From contig CP136061.1 of assembly GCA_032622095.1 (NCBI GenBank), positions 233,862,944-233,926,943 of the forward strand: 64,000 nt of DNA. Direction: 5' to 3'. The position numbers and the translations under genes were made by a program. How positions within the stretch are numbered: position 1 is the first letter of the stretch; the number at the start of each line of letters is the position of its first letter. This DNA comes from Siphonodentalium dalli. Its lineage: Eukaryota; Mollusca; Scaphopoda; Gadilida; Siphonodentaliidae. This document shows positions 12,440 through 22,759 of this stretch, one piece after another. The notes under the pieces were generated by a model. That model saw nothing but the letters and a program-made list of their open reading frames with translations. It was not told where the DNA came from and made no database searches.

Positions 12440-12835
12440 TTAACCCTTTACCCAACAAAACGGCCAAAACCGGCCAAATAAAGCTTCAACAGCCTAAAAT
12501 ATCTTCGGTCTGTCTCAATAGAACCATACAAATATGGATATCATTGGAACCGGCTCCTTGACCACATTGTGATAGTTACAGTTATGCCCTGTGCCAATGC
12601 ATTCTCTTATATATGCGAGTCGACCATAGGTCGCCTCGTATATATAAGAGAATGCATTGGCCCAAATTTTTTTTTTTTAACACTTTTTACCATTTTTTCT
12701 TACATTCTTTAACATTTATAATTTTTAATGTGTTAAGCCAATGCATTCTCTTATATATGCGAGGCGACCTATGGTCGACTCGCATATATAAGAGAATGCA
12801 TTGGCACAGGGCCCTTCTGTTGGGTAAAGGGTTAA
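12440..12835 (+). mobile_element. Family-A TTAA MITE, copy 1 (piggyBac-like ends)
   Basis: Ends TTAACCCTTTACCCAACA and its complement TGTTGGGTAAAGGGTTAA, with TTAA at both ends as the likely target duplication. TTAA plus a CCCT terminus is the pattern of piggyBac elements. A left arm of ~145 bp (CGGCCAAAACCGGCC and following) precedes a 69-bp palindrome at 12593-12661. After an AT-rich spacer comes a second palindrome at 12737-12805, the exact reverse complement in its asymmetric loop. Non-autonomous: no transposase frame. Confidence 0.9.
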
Positions 12836-13034
12836 TAGATAACTGTTGTCCACATGTTACGCCATAATGTCGCTGAATGACTGTGTAATGTCATTTATCA
12901 CACCATACCATATTCGCAACTCACTTTTGCTATTTCCGACAACGCCTATGAAGTGTACTCTATACACAACACGTGGACAACTTCCTCTTCTGAATCATTC
13001 GATATACCACTTTGGTGTCCACATCCGCTCGACA

Positions 13035-13574
13035 TTAACCCTTTCTAAACGAAAACATCATTGACGAGTAGTTATCCCAAATGAAATGTTCAGATAATAT
13101 GGTCAGAAAACGACCATACCCCACATGTCGTTTGTTGAATTTATTATCTAGACATAATCCGTCAATAAATTCCCTCTATTCCAAGATACCTGGGATAACA
13201 TTTATTTTCTGAGGACATAGGACTTAACAAAAGCCACTAAGCTTGTTGACAAATCCTCTTTTGAACATTTTATAATTATATGTCATGTCTATGTATTGTT
13301 TGTACTTTTGTTCTATTCAGTTCAAATAAAATGTTGTTTAAATCAATAAATAGGGCCCCTTCTGCACTTTTTTTTTTAGTAGTGCATGGTTTGGGGAGGC
13401 TAACCCCGGGATGGTCGAATGGACCGAGAGGTCTATTCCTGCAACTTTCACTTTTATTTATCTGTCGTCTGCTTTTACCACATTAACATCCCTCCATGCA
13501 ATGAATAATATATCATCCCAATGTACACTTGTTAGCTGACTGGGATAATTCATTTAGTATATGTAAAGGGTTAA
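13035..13574. mobile_element. Family-D TTAA MITE, copy 1, with nested LINE tail
   Basis: Starts TTAACCCTTTCTAAACGAAA and ends TTTAGTATATGTAAAGGGTTAA (read in two parts). Internal landmarks shared with other D copies are ATTGACGAGTAGTTATCCCA, GTTCAGATAATA and, near the right end, TCTGTCGTCTGCTTTTA. A LINE fragment (13171-13342) splits it. Confidence 0.8.
13171..13342 (+). mobile_element. LINE 3' tail nested in a family-D MITE
   Basis: Flanked by TCAATAAAT direct repeats (13162-13170 and 13343-13351). Contains AAAAGCCACTAAGCTTGTTG and ends CAAATAAAATGTTGTTTAAA, resembling the LINE insertion at 11754. Other family-D copies lack this block, so it is a younger insertion. Confidence 0.72.
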
Positions 13575-13827
13575 ACGGTCATGTGTGTTCTAATCTATGA
13601 CCATGTAAGTTGTATAAGGACGGACAAGACATGCACGTAATACCGATCTATAGGCTCTATGTATACTCTTGATAAACTTACCAATATCACAGAAATTTGC
13701 GAGTTGTTTTAATTTTTTTACCCGGAAATGAGACAGTCACTCTTTATTTTTTACCATATTAGGAATAGGTTAACAAGGAGCACTCTTTATTGCTACCTGA
13801 TGAAGAAAAGTTGGGTCTTGACGTTTC

Positions 13828-14349
13828 TTAACTCTTTTATGACTGGAGCTTCCTGACTGTTTGCGAAAACTCTGAGCCAATGCATTCTCTTATATATGCG
13901 AGTCGACCATAAAAAATGTAAAAAAAAACAAATGAAAACAATTATAAACAATTTTGAATGAATGCAAGAAATAATGATAAAAATTGTTAAAGAATGTAAG
14001 AAAAAAATGATAAAAATTGATAAAGAATGTAAGAAAAATTCTAAAAAATTATCAAATTGTAAGAAAAAATGGATAAAAGTGTTAAAGAATAGAAGAAAAA
14101 ATGATAAAAATAGTTATAGAATATAAGAAAAATTTATAAAAAATGATAAAAATTGTTAAAGAATGTATGAAAAAATGATATAAAATAAAAAAAAATTAAG
14201 AATGGTAAGAAAATTTGCTAAAATTTTTTTTAGGCAATGCTTTCTCTTATATATGCGAGGCGACCAATGGTCGACTCGCATATATAAGACAATGCATTGG
14301 CCAAGGTCTTTAATGTTGCACCAGCGCAGCTCCCGTCATGAAGGGTTAA
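13828..14349 (+). mobile_element. Family-B TTAA MITE with expanded AT-rich spacer
   Basis: Ends TTAACTCTTTTATGACTGGA and GCTCCCGTCATGAAGGGTTAA (one base over the usual core). A half palindrome at 13875 and a full one at ~14233-14301 have the family-A style loop (GTCGACC). Between them ~300 bp repeats an approximate AAAGAATGTAAGAAAAAATGA motif many times. The same motif occurs once or twice in the spacer of family A, so this copy has family-B ends and an expanded family-A-like cargo. Confidence 0.8.
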
Positions 14350-16012
14350 TACTATGAAGTGAATAAGTGATTGTGGGGCACTTTTTATATAGGTGGTGCT
14401 TCTATACTTTGAGTTCAGTACATATGCAGACTACTAGTTTTGGTGTGCCGTAAAAGTCTCCATAATTAATAATACAAATGAGATTGTAAGACCTTTATTG
14501 ACTTGGTATGACATTCTATTTAATAAAATGTCACAACAAGTCTATATATAGGTCTTATACAATGTTATTTATAGTATATATACGTCTTCTCCGAATTTCT
14601 GTTAATGCCCACCCACCCCACCCCTTTCACATTGCGGCACCCGACAACACAGAAAGAAGCAATCGATATACTTTTGCTTCCACCAACTACACATATATGC
14701 AGCATTCGGGTCACGAGAAAGGATCATATCTCTTGACGCAATATTTCTCTATAAGCATTCGCAAGATTACTTAATGGTGTCTTGTCAAGATATGGGGTAA
14801 CGGGTATATATCCCTTTGATGGATCTCTATACAATGTTGCAATAGTATGATCCACGGGAGTCATAATCCTATCTGAATGTAAGGTATACCTTATACCAGA
14901 AGTTCAAGTAGAGCTTATATAAAAGTAGCGTATTGTGATGGTGATTAGAAAAAGATTAAAAAGTTAAAATCAATCTTTTCAAACTGCAGATAAAATCAAC
15001 AAAAATAAAAGCCTGGCGTCGATATGGAAGGCGAGTAGCTCATCACTATAATGTCCTTATTATTCTGCAAAAAGCGATCATTCCTTTACATAAGGGCGTT
15101 ATTCAACATTACGTTATGCTCATACATTATTGCCCAATTAAACGTCATGGTGGGAGGATAACAGATTCCTTAGCCTTTGGAATAGTATGTACAACTACGA
15201 GGTTACCGTTAGGCCACGGACAATTCACCTATATAACCTTCAGCGTAATATCCCATAGCCTATTTTTTTTCAGGGTGAAGGGTTCTGCAAAATGCAGTCC
15301 GATCATCATATACCCGGCATTCAGCCGCAAACGACTCTACTATACCCATTGCATTTTTGGTCCATGGTCGAAGTCAAATGGTGGGTGTGGTGGTGGTCGA
15401 TTTCTCTTCCACCGATAACACTAACTTCAAAATCTTTAAAGCAAGTTTAAGCAAACTGTTACAGGGGTGGTCGGTTTTAGTCTGCTGTTGTAGAGTATGC
15501 AATCTGTACTAAACCAACTTTTGGCCAAATGAGACTAATGTGTTAACCATATATAGGATATAGCATAGTTGCCCGATTCTGTGGATTTCCGTTAAATGGC
15601 AATCGTTCCATTATACATCTTTAAAAATATAAGGGAAGATATTTTTGAGATTGTCTATAAACACACACCAGTGGAATCACCCCCCGTATCACTCACTCAT
15701 CCCATCACAAATCATACATACTTTTCTGAAATGTTTTGTTTTCCATTTTATTTTAATTTGCTCTCAAACAGCATGTTCTCATCATCATATACTCTCTTCA
15801 ACTTGGCCTCTTTCCATTCGCTCCTATATATATATTTATCACATAATTTGCCCATAAAAGCAGTTTCATAATTATCGATAAGAGACACGTTTAATATCAG
15901 CGCGTGCGATGCCGTCACATCGTTCTTCAAATGACTTGCGATCGCAAAAACCGTTGTTTTCGATGGATATTTCGCATTGCTTCACGTTTATTTGATCATG
16001 TGATAAAAAGTA
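14350..16012. other. Unassigned intergenic DNA
   Basis: AT-rich with short open frames only; no recognised element or gene. Confidence 0.4.
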
Positions 16013-16150
16013 TCTCACACTCGTCCTATTTTATACGTAATTTATCAACCTCGTCCACTAAATTCTATTTGAGCCTCGGTAAACCTCGCTCAAATCGAAT
16101 TTAGTGAACTCGGTTGATAAATTCCGTATAAAATAGAAACTCATGTGAGA
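16013..16150. mobile_element. 138-bp foldback element
   Basis: Arms of about 62 bp are complementary with few mismatches (TTTTATACGTAATTTATCAA versus TTGATAAATTCCGTATAAAA) around a short CTCGGTAAACCTCG loop. No TSD can be fixed. Confidence 0.7.
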
Positions 16151-16870
16151 TCCTCTATATATACTATATGTATATGTTTTTCTTCTTTGATGAGATAACT
16201 TAACACAAGTGGTGACCCGCTTGTTGTTATATAGATCCACAAGCTTCAGCCTGTTCTAAACTAAATCATGTTATCATATCTGAATGGATGTTTAATGTTG
16301 TGTTTGATGCATTGAGGGTATAATTAATACTGTTTAAACCAGAGTACACATCATATTCGCAGTTGTTCGGGCGTTTAGCGGATCTGAGGTATCGTTGTAC
16401 CACCTATATATATGTATTCCAACAATTAAATAATCATAGCAACGTCGCGAACGTTTCAACCCACAAGTTATGGGGAATTCAAGGAATTACTAAATTATCT
16501 CGAACAATTCTGTAACAAGAAATAAAGGTATAATGTCTCTAATTGCACCTTTTTGTTGCATAAACGCCGTTTAATTGCCGAGTTACCTCACGGGAACCGT
16601 AATTTCGATGTTCGGGGACAATCCGGTGTCCATTAGGGGTATTTAAGGTAATTATATGTTACAATCGTTATATGTTACTTTATTGCGAAGTAGACCTGGT
16701 GACCGCCACAAATTAAGGTGTTCTGCCTTTAACCCGCTCAACATCAGAAGAATGGATTCTCACTACACATTTAGTCAGACGTTAAATAACTTCTATACTT
16801 CCAGCTGCATATAAAATCGCAATTAGGTTCGCGAAACATTCTCAATTCATATATAGACCGGACTCTTCCT

Positions 16871-17080
16871 TTTTAATGTTTTTCTGTTTACGGTGATTGG
16901 AACAAATATGAATATTTTCGACCACTAAGGCCTCACGTGCCTTTAAACGTGGATTAGTATATAATTACGTTGAGCAAGTTGAAATGTGACACATATTGTA
17001 CCTTTTAAAGGCACGTGCGGCCTTAATTGTCGAAAATATTCACATTTGTTCCAAACACCGTAAACAGAAAAACATTAAAA
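16871..17080. repeat. Inverted repeat, arms TTTTTAATGTTTTTCTG
   Basis: Arms of about 75-80 bp, each with an ACTAAGGCCTCACGTGCC-like end, face each other over a ~60-bp centre. The right arm is also the left edge of the dispersed repeat at 17003, and its second copy begins at 61411. Confidence 0.75.
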
Positions 17081-17505
17081 CGCATACAGTTCCGATCATA
17101 TATACCATGACCATCGCGTAAACAGCATGTTATCATAAAGACCTACTATATTTTACCTAAGCATGAGCCTGATTGTGTTACAGAAGACAGCACAATGCTA
17201 CTGGCTAATCACACACAAATGTCATAAACGCTCTTTATTAGTTCCATATCAGGTATTCACCAACAAAGAACGCTCTTTATGTTTACCATCATAATATAAA
17301 CAAACACCAGAAAAGTAACTTTGTATGCTTTTGTTTACATAACAATGGTCAAACAAATGACCATAACATACTGTTTATGCGATATTTCTTATTTGTATAC
17401 GGACAAAGTCTATCTACATTTTGATGTTCTTTCTGTTTGTGGCGGTTTTTGACGGGTGGAGATATTTTCACAGGATACCCACCGCCAAGGCCAACCGTGT
17501 CTTTA
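17003..17505 (+). repeat. ~500-bp dispersed repeat, copy 1
   Basis: Colinear and closely similar to 61411-61915, from AAAGGCACGTG to CCAAGGCCAACCGT. It holds two AACGCTCTTTAT boxes at 17227 and 17269. Open frames on both strands through its GCGGTTTTTGACGGGTGG end are also present in the other copy, but with indels, so they are not taken as genes. Confidence 0.82.
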
Positions 17506-18477
17506 AAGTGGAAATATAAGAGCACAAACCGAAACAAACATAGCATCAAGATCAGGTTCATCATCCCCAAGGCTATAGGATTTAAATCCACTTGGCGGTT
17601 TGCGCTCCAAAATACACCTAACAATATTGACTATTGATTTGTTTCCGGCAACGATGTCGCTGTCGATACATACTCAAGCTATATTTCTACAAGCATTATG
17701 TCCCAGAAAGACGCAAATTGGCAACGGGCCATAAAAATACAACTTTCAACACGATGTTTGGGTCCCAAACAAAAAACAGCAATTTGCACGGCATCGAACA
17801 GAAAAGAGCGTTCCGTGTTAGGCTATTCCTGATATGGTAAAAATAAAGAGCGTTTATTTCAGTTCATTGCGAAAAATTAAAAACAGCTGGAAAATGGTTG
17901 TGACCATGCATGGAAGGTATTTTTCAGAGCATATGAAACAAGTATATAAATATTCGTGTATTTGCCATGCAACCTTTTCTCATACCTCCTTCCAAATTAA
18001 GTATGTACAGCATTTGGAATCTCGAATTCCATACATACAAAAAGAAGACAATTCTATTCAAATACACATCATGTGCTGAAAAACATAACGTAGAAAAAAC
18101 ATATAACACACACAAAACTAGATTAACTAGAATGTTCGATTAGGCATTGCCATCAATGTTATCAGTTGCCAGACAAATGGAACTCCATGGGAGGAACGAA
18201 GCTGAAGATGACTAGTATATATATACAAACGAGATTCTTCCCCATTACCCTCCCCACAAGAGATGTCGCTCCTGTTTTGTTATTCCCTGCATAATCCTAT
18301 ATAGACTCGAGCATTCTAAACTTGACAAATTAAAACCATAATTATGGCATGGTACTTATTGTTTGGGAGGGGAGCACGTTTTGACCAGACCATAATAAAT
18401 ATGTTGGAACAGAACAATTAACCCCACCCCAAATCCCCCTGCTGGCCGCCATGTTGATAGTATATTTGTTACATGAC
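17506..18477. other. Unassigned DNA with an AAAGAGCGTT pair
   Basis: Contains AAAGAGCGTT at 17803 and 17845, in the same 42-bp-spaced arrangement (with CCTGATATGG between) as at 2235. Otherwise no recognisable gene or element. Confidence 0.45.
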
Positions 18478-18690
18478 TCTAAGCGGTTTATATTAATATT
18501 GCATCGAGTACGTACCCACACCGAGTTTTATTTCCCTCGGTGCAGGCCGTAAGAGGGTTATATGAATATTGCACAGGGTATACCCCACACCGAGAGTTTT
18601 ATTTCCCTCGGTGCGGATGTGGTCGTAAGAGGGTTATGTGAATAGAGACCTTTCGCAAAACTCACGATTACGGATACGGATAGGGTACTA
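18478..18690 (+). repeat. Hairpin repeat CACACCGAG...CTCGGTG, two units plus flank
   Basis: Two ~95-bp units, each containing CACACCGAG, an AGTTTTATTTCC loop and CTCGGTG. They are followed by TAGAGACCTTTCGCAAAACTC and ATTACGGATACGGATA. The flank is inverted relative to the flank at 20590-20640, as expected for the two ends of one element family. Confidence 0.7.
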
Positions 18691-19284
18691 CGTCACCAAC
18701 ATTTGTGTACTTTCTAATCGTTGTCGTATTTTACTATCCGCAATAACGGTTACGATTTCATGGTTTCTAATAAGCTCAAATAACACCTGAAATTTATTTT
18801 CTGCAATATATCACTTTACTCCGTTCGAAACTGTATATGTATATCATGTAAACCATCCAGTTGTATTGAGCTACGACCTCGATATGCTGTTTAGATTGTC
18901 AATCACTGTACTCGTCGTCGTGAATCTCGAGCTTCCCGCGAAATAAGATCGCTATTCACAACGGATAGTAATCGCTGGCTGCGACACAACACTTTGCAGT
19001 AATATATAGAAGTACACTATGAAACCAGTCGCCAAAAATACACGACTGACATGGATTTGGTGGTACTAAAAGAATATTTGGCACACCCACCAACATCACC
19101 GTGTCGACTTTGTTACGATTTGATAGGACAAATCAGAAGTGATGCACATCAGCGAGCACAGCAAACTTATGTCTGATTTCCTAAACCCAAAGAGGTGATA
19201 GGCCTGGATAGGATAGGATATTTGATTCCCAATACACATATAACACAGAGACGTGGCGACAGGGGGGGGGGGGGGGGTGTTGGG

Positions 19285-19945
19285 TGTCTCACCCTCCAAC
19301 TTTGGTCAAAATTTTCAACAGTTGGAAATGTCATACCTGACACAACATTAGTTGGAAATTTTACACCAACAATAGGTTGATAATGTTCTTGTAGTTTGAT
19401 TTTCAAACAACTTATTGTGGGGAATTTATTGTTTTTGGACCAATATTGCATATTTTCCTTCTTTTGATAAAAATTTTGGACTGAAATGGCCATCAGTTAG
19501 AAATTTTCCAACCTTAGGGGTGTCAGGTTGGAAATTTCCAACACTTGGAAAGCTTGTGTCTTGGTCCTTCCCCGTGGCCAGTCAAAAACTTCTAGTTAAT
19601 TTAAGAAAATAATATTGTCCTACATTTGGTCAAAATTGTCACTGGAATTGTCATCAGTTGGAAATTTCCAACTCTATGAATGCTTGAGGCTAGTCTAGAT
19701 GCCAGGATTTTGCGATTTTCTTGTTCACGTTTAAAAAAAACTTTCGCCCGGTGTGTCCTGGTCCCTCCCCGTGGCCAATAAAAAACTGCTAATGAGTTTA
19801 AGAAAACAATATTTTACTACATTTGGTTAAAATCGTTGACTGAAAATTTCCAAACTAAGGGAGAGTATGAGGTTGAAATTTCCAACACTAGGAAAGTTTG
19901 AGGTCAGTCTAGATGCTAGGATTTTGCGATTTTCTTGTTTAGTTT
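19285..19945 (+). repeat. Diverged tandem duplication (~207-bp period) rich in TTGGAAATTTCCAAC
   Basis: The segments from about 19558 and 19765 align through CCGTGGCCA, AAGAAAA, ACATTTGGT and GATTTTGCGATTTTCTTGTT. The palindrome TTGGAAATTTCCAA occurs several times from 19320. A G17 run at ~19261 lies just upstream, and related sequence occurs near 28815-28915. Confidence 0.65.
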
Positions 19946-20574
19946 TCACAATTTTCTCACACCGGGCCGAACAACCATGATCGGCCCAGTGGGTCAGGAC
20001 TGGGCTATTGCCCGTAGTCGTGTGCACACCCCAACGGAAACCCTCTAGCCACGTCCTTGCACATAGATATTACATAATAATGATGACAATTATGGATAAT
20101 TCTGTCGTAAATTGTGGAGGATGGCATAATCTGGCTAGACTGTCTTTCTGCAGAAATCGCGTTGAAATGAAATTGCGGACTGAAAGGGTCTTGAAGTGGT
20201 GGCGTCGTGGTTGATGTGAGGTCCAAATTTAGGAACCGCTCTTCCCCCATCAGCATGACGCCTATCAGGTCATCCATATGATAACAACGAACTGAATTTC
20301 CACCACATATGACCTGGCATTTATACCTGTATTGCCATAATATATCACGAGAATCCCGGGTCGTACGTTGTGACTGGTCGAATTATTGACAATATAAACA
20401 GGTCATGATTATCGCATTGTTGCAAATGAGACGATAAGTGAAGTATTAAGGGACTGTATACCAAACACACGCTTTGAGTTGTAAAAGTGGTACGAAATAA
20501 TGATGGTACGTGTTCGTCAAAACTCTTACGCGTAGTCGTTTTGCGAAAGGACTTTTTGGCCATACGGATAGACT
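19946..20574. other. Unassigned intergenic DNA
   Basis: No recognisable gene or element; short open frames only. Confidence 0.35.
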
Positions 20575-20775
20575 TACGACTACGAATAGCTATCCGTATT
20601 CGTAATCGTAAACGTGAGGATGCGAAAGGTCTCTATGTGACTATTGCTCAGAGTACACCCCACACCGAGAGTTTTATTTCCCTCGGTGCGGATGTGGCCG
20701 TAAGAGGGTTATATAAATATTGCACAGGGTATACCCCACACCGAGAGTTTTATTTCCCTCGGTGCGGGTGGGATG
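20575..20775 (+). repeat. Hairpin repeat CACACCGAG...CTCGGTG, second locus
   Basis: Begins TATCCGTATTCGTAATCG...GCGAAAGGTCTCTATGTGA, the inverse of the flank at 18640-18690. Two hairpin units follow in the same orientation as those at 18478. With that locus it defines an element with TATCCGTA-type TIRs and a variable number of internal hairpin units. Confidence 0.7.
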
Positions 20776-21378
20776 TCCAGATCACCAGGATCCAGTCGAA
20801 GGTCGAAAAACTGAACAAATAATGGCAGTAAATCTTTTGTTAACGTCGTAATCCTAACGGTGGAAATTACCGCTGATGTTATCACATCCAGCGCGTTTAG
20901 CCGCGGTGGTCTATACTCTGAACAGGCCACGACTCGCTTTACTATATTCCCGGGCATTGTCTCCGCGCGAAAGCGGGTAAATTTACAAATAGAATCGGAC
21001 AGGTCCAAACTCCGAGCAAAAATCGCGCCAATGTATTATCGACTTATTTCTCAAGTGCACAAAGATTCCTCCGGGCGACGCTTTATAGATCAGTTATCGT
21101 GATCGATGTCAGACGTAAATCCGATCAACAAAAAAAATAAAAAATATAGTTTAAAATAAAAATCACAAATCATTCGAAGCGTGCTATAAATATACGCTTC
21201 GTTACAATAGCATTTATACGATTCGAAAGATGATTGATGTTTGTCTGCATATTAAATGACAGTGCATAAAGTGTTCCGAAGATATATATATATTGGCTAT
21301 CCAACTCAAATTCTCGAAGCTGCATATATACGATTTTCAAAATCAAACATAATATATATATTCACAACATGAGGAAAC

Positions 21379-21777
21379 TTAACCCTTTACCCAACAGAAG
21401 GGCCCTGTGCCAATGCATTCTCTTATATATGCGAGTCGACCATAGGTCGCCTCGCATATATAAGAGAATGCATTGGCTTAACACATTAAAAATTATAAAA
21501 TTGTTAAAGAATGTAAGAAAAAATGGTAAAAAGTGTTAAAAAAGATTTTTTTTAGGCCAATGCATTCTCTTATATATGCGAGGCGACCTATGGTCGACTC
21601 GCATATATAAGAGAATGCATTGGCACAGGGCATAACTGTAACTATCACAATGTGGTCAAGGAGCCGGTTCCAATGATATCCATATGTGTATGGTTCTATT
21701 GAGACAGACCGAAGATATTTTAGGCTGTTGAAGCTTTATTTGGCCGGTTTTGGCCGGTTTGTTGGGTAGAGGGTTAA
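21379..21777 (-). mobile_element. Family-A TTAA MITE, copy 2
   Basis: TTAA-flanked, same 18-bp ends (one change at the right, GGGTAGAGGGTTAA). First palindrome 21409-21477, AT-rich spacer, second palindrome from about 21558, then the GGTCAAGGAGCCGG...GGCCGGTTTTGGCCGG arm. Orientation is opposite to copy 1. Confidence 0.9.
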
Positions 21778-22200
21778 AAAACAATGATATCGGATTTACA
21801 CGATACAAATAAAAAAAAATACAAAGCGATACAATACTGTATGACCTTTCTTGGTGGACGTGACTTCATGTTATACACAGTGGTGATTGTTTTGGAGGCT
21901 ACTGTTCCTTTTGACAAATTCTCGCCCAGAGGGATCTAAACGCTCTTTATATTCGGGGTCGTATTTGGTTGCGCTTGTATACGTTATGAACGATGGCTTG
22001 TGGCTGGGGTGCATGGTTTTACAATTGTTTGGTCAACACTGTCAATATGCATTCCCTAAACAAATTTTCGGCTTATATACGAGGCACATACAAAATAAAT
22101 TATTATCACAAATCAACGTCATTCGTAACAGGCAATCGTCGCGAAGATCAGCTTCAACGGTCCGACGAGAATATACATACATATATATACAATCACATTA

Positions 22201-22547
22201 TTAAAGGGGTGCTGTACACTAAAACCGACCATTTGTGGGACCGTCTCCTTTTATACTCAACATAATATAGGAAACACATGAATGAATTTGAGCCCCTGGA
22301 TTAGTGCAAAAATACACTGATGTGCTCTATGGACGATGCGAACAACATGGTAATTATGATGAAACTGAATGTATTACTCTAGTCATTTTCATTATAATGA
22401 CCACGTTTGTATCGTTCATATAGAGCACACGAGTGTATTTGGCACTAATCCATGGATCAAATTCATTCATTTGTTGCATATATTCTGTTGAGTATAAAAG
22501 GAGATGATCCCATAAATGACCGGATTTAGTGTACCGTACCCCTTTAA
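22201..22547. mobile_element. 347-bp MITE with TTAAAGGGGT ends
   Basis: The left end starts TTAAAGGGGTGCTGTACACT and the right end finishes AGTGTACCGTACCCCTTTAA. Complementarity continues inward (TTTTATACTCAAC against GTTGAGTATAAAA), and nearly the whole element folds into one long hairpin with a short unpaired centre. TTAA at both ends may be the target site. Confidence 0.82.
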
Positions 22548-22559
22548 GGACACCGTTTT

Positions 22560-22759
22560 GCCCTTTCTATACTAAATTGATGAGTAATACATAATAATAG
22601 GACATGTTCAGATAATAACTTCTCATGCTGCTCTTTTATTATCTTAATATCTGTCGTCTGCATATTTTTCCTGAGCACCCATCCTGATAAATAATAGACT
22701 ATCCCAATGTATACTTTAATAACTGAATTGGAGAATCCATTTAGTATAGAATGGGTTAA
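22560..22759. mobile_element. Family-D TTAA MITE, copy 2
   Basis: Starts CCCTTTCTATACTAAATTGA and ends CCATTTAGTATAGAATGGGTTAA (read in two parts). Internal GTTCAGATAATAA and TCTGTCGTCTGCAT are shared with other D copies. The left TTAA is not intact. Confidence 0.75.

Noticed and set aside
17437-17637. ORF ending in the dispersed repeat as a conserved gene
   Set aside because: The other copy at 61411-61915 carries indels and the frame is not maintained.
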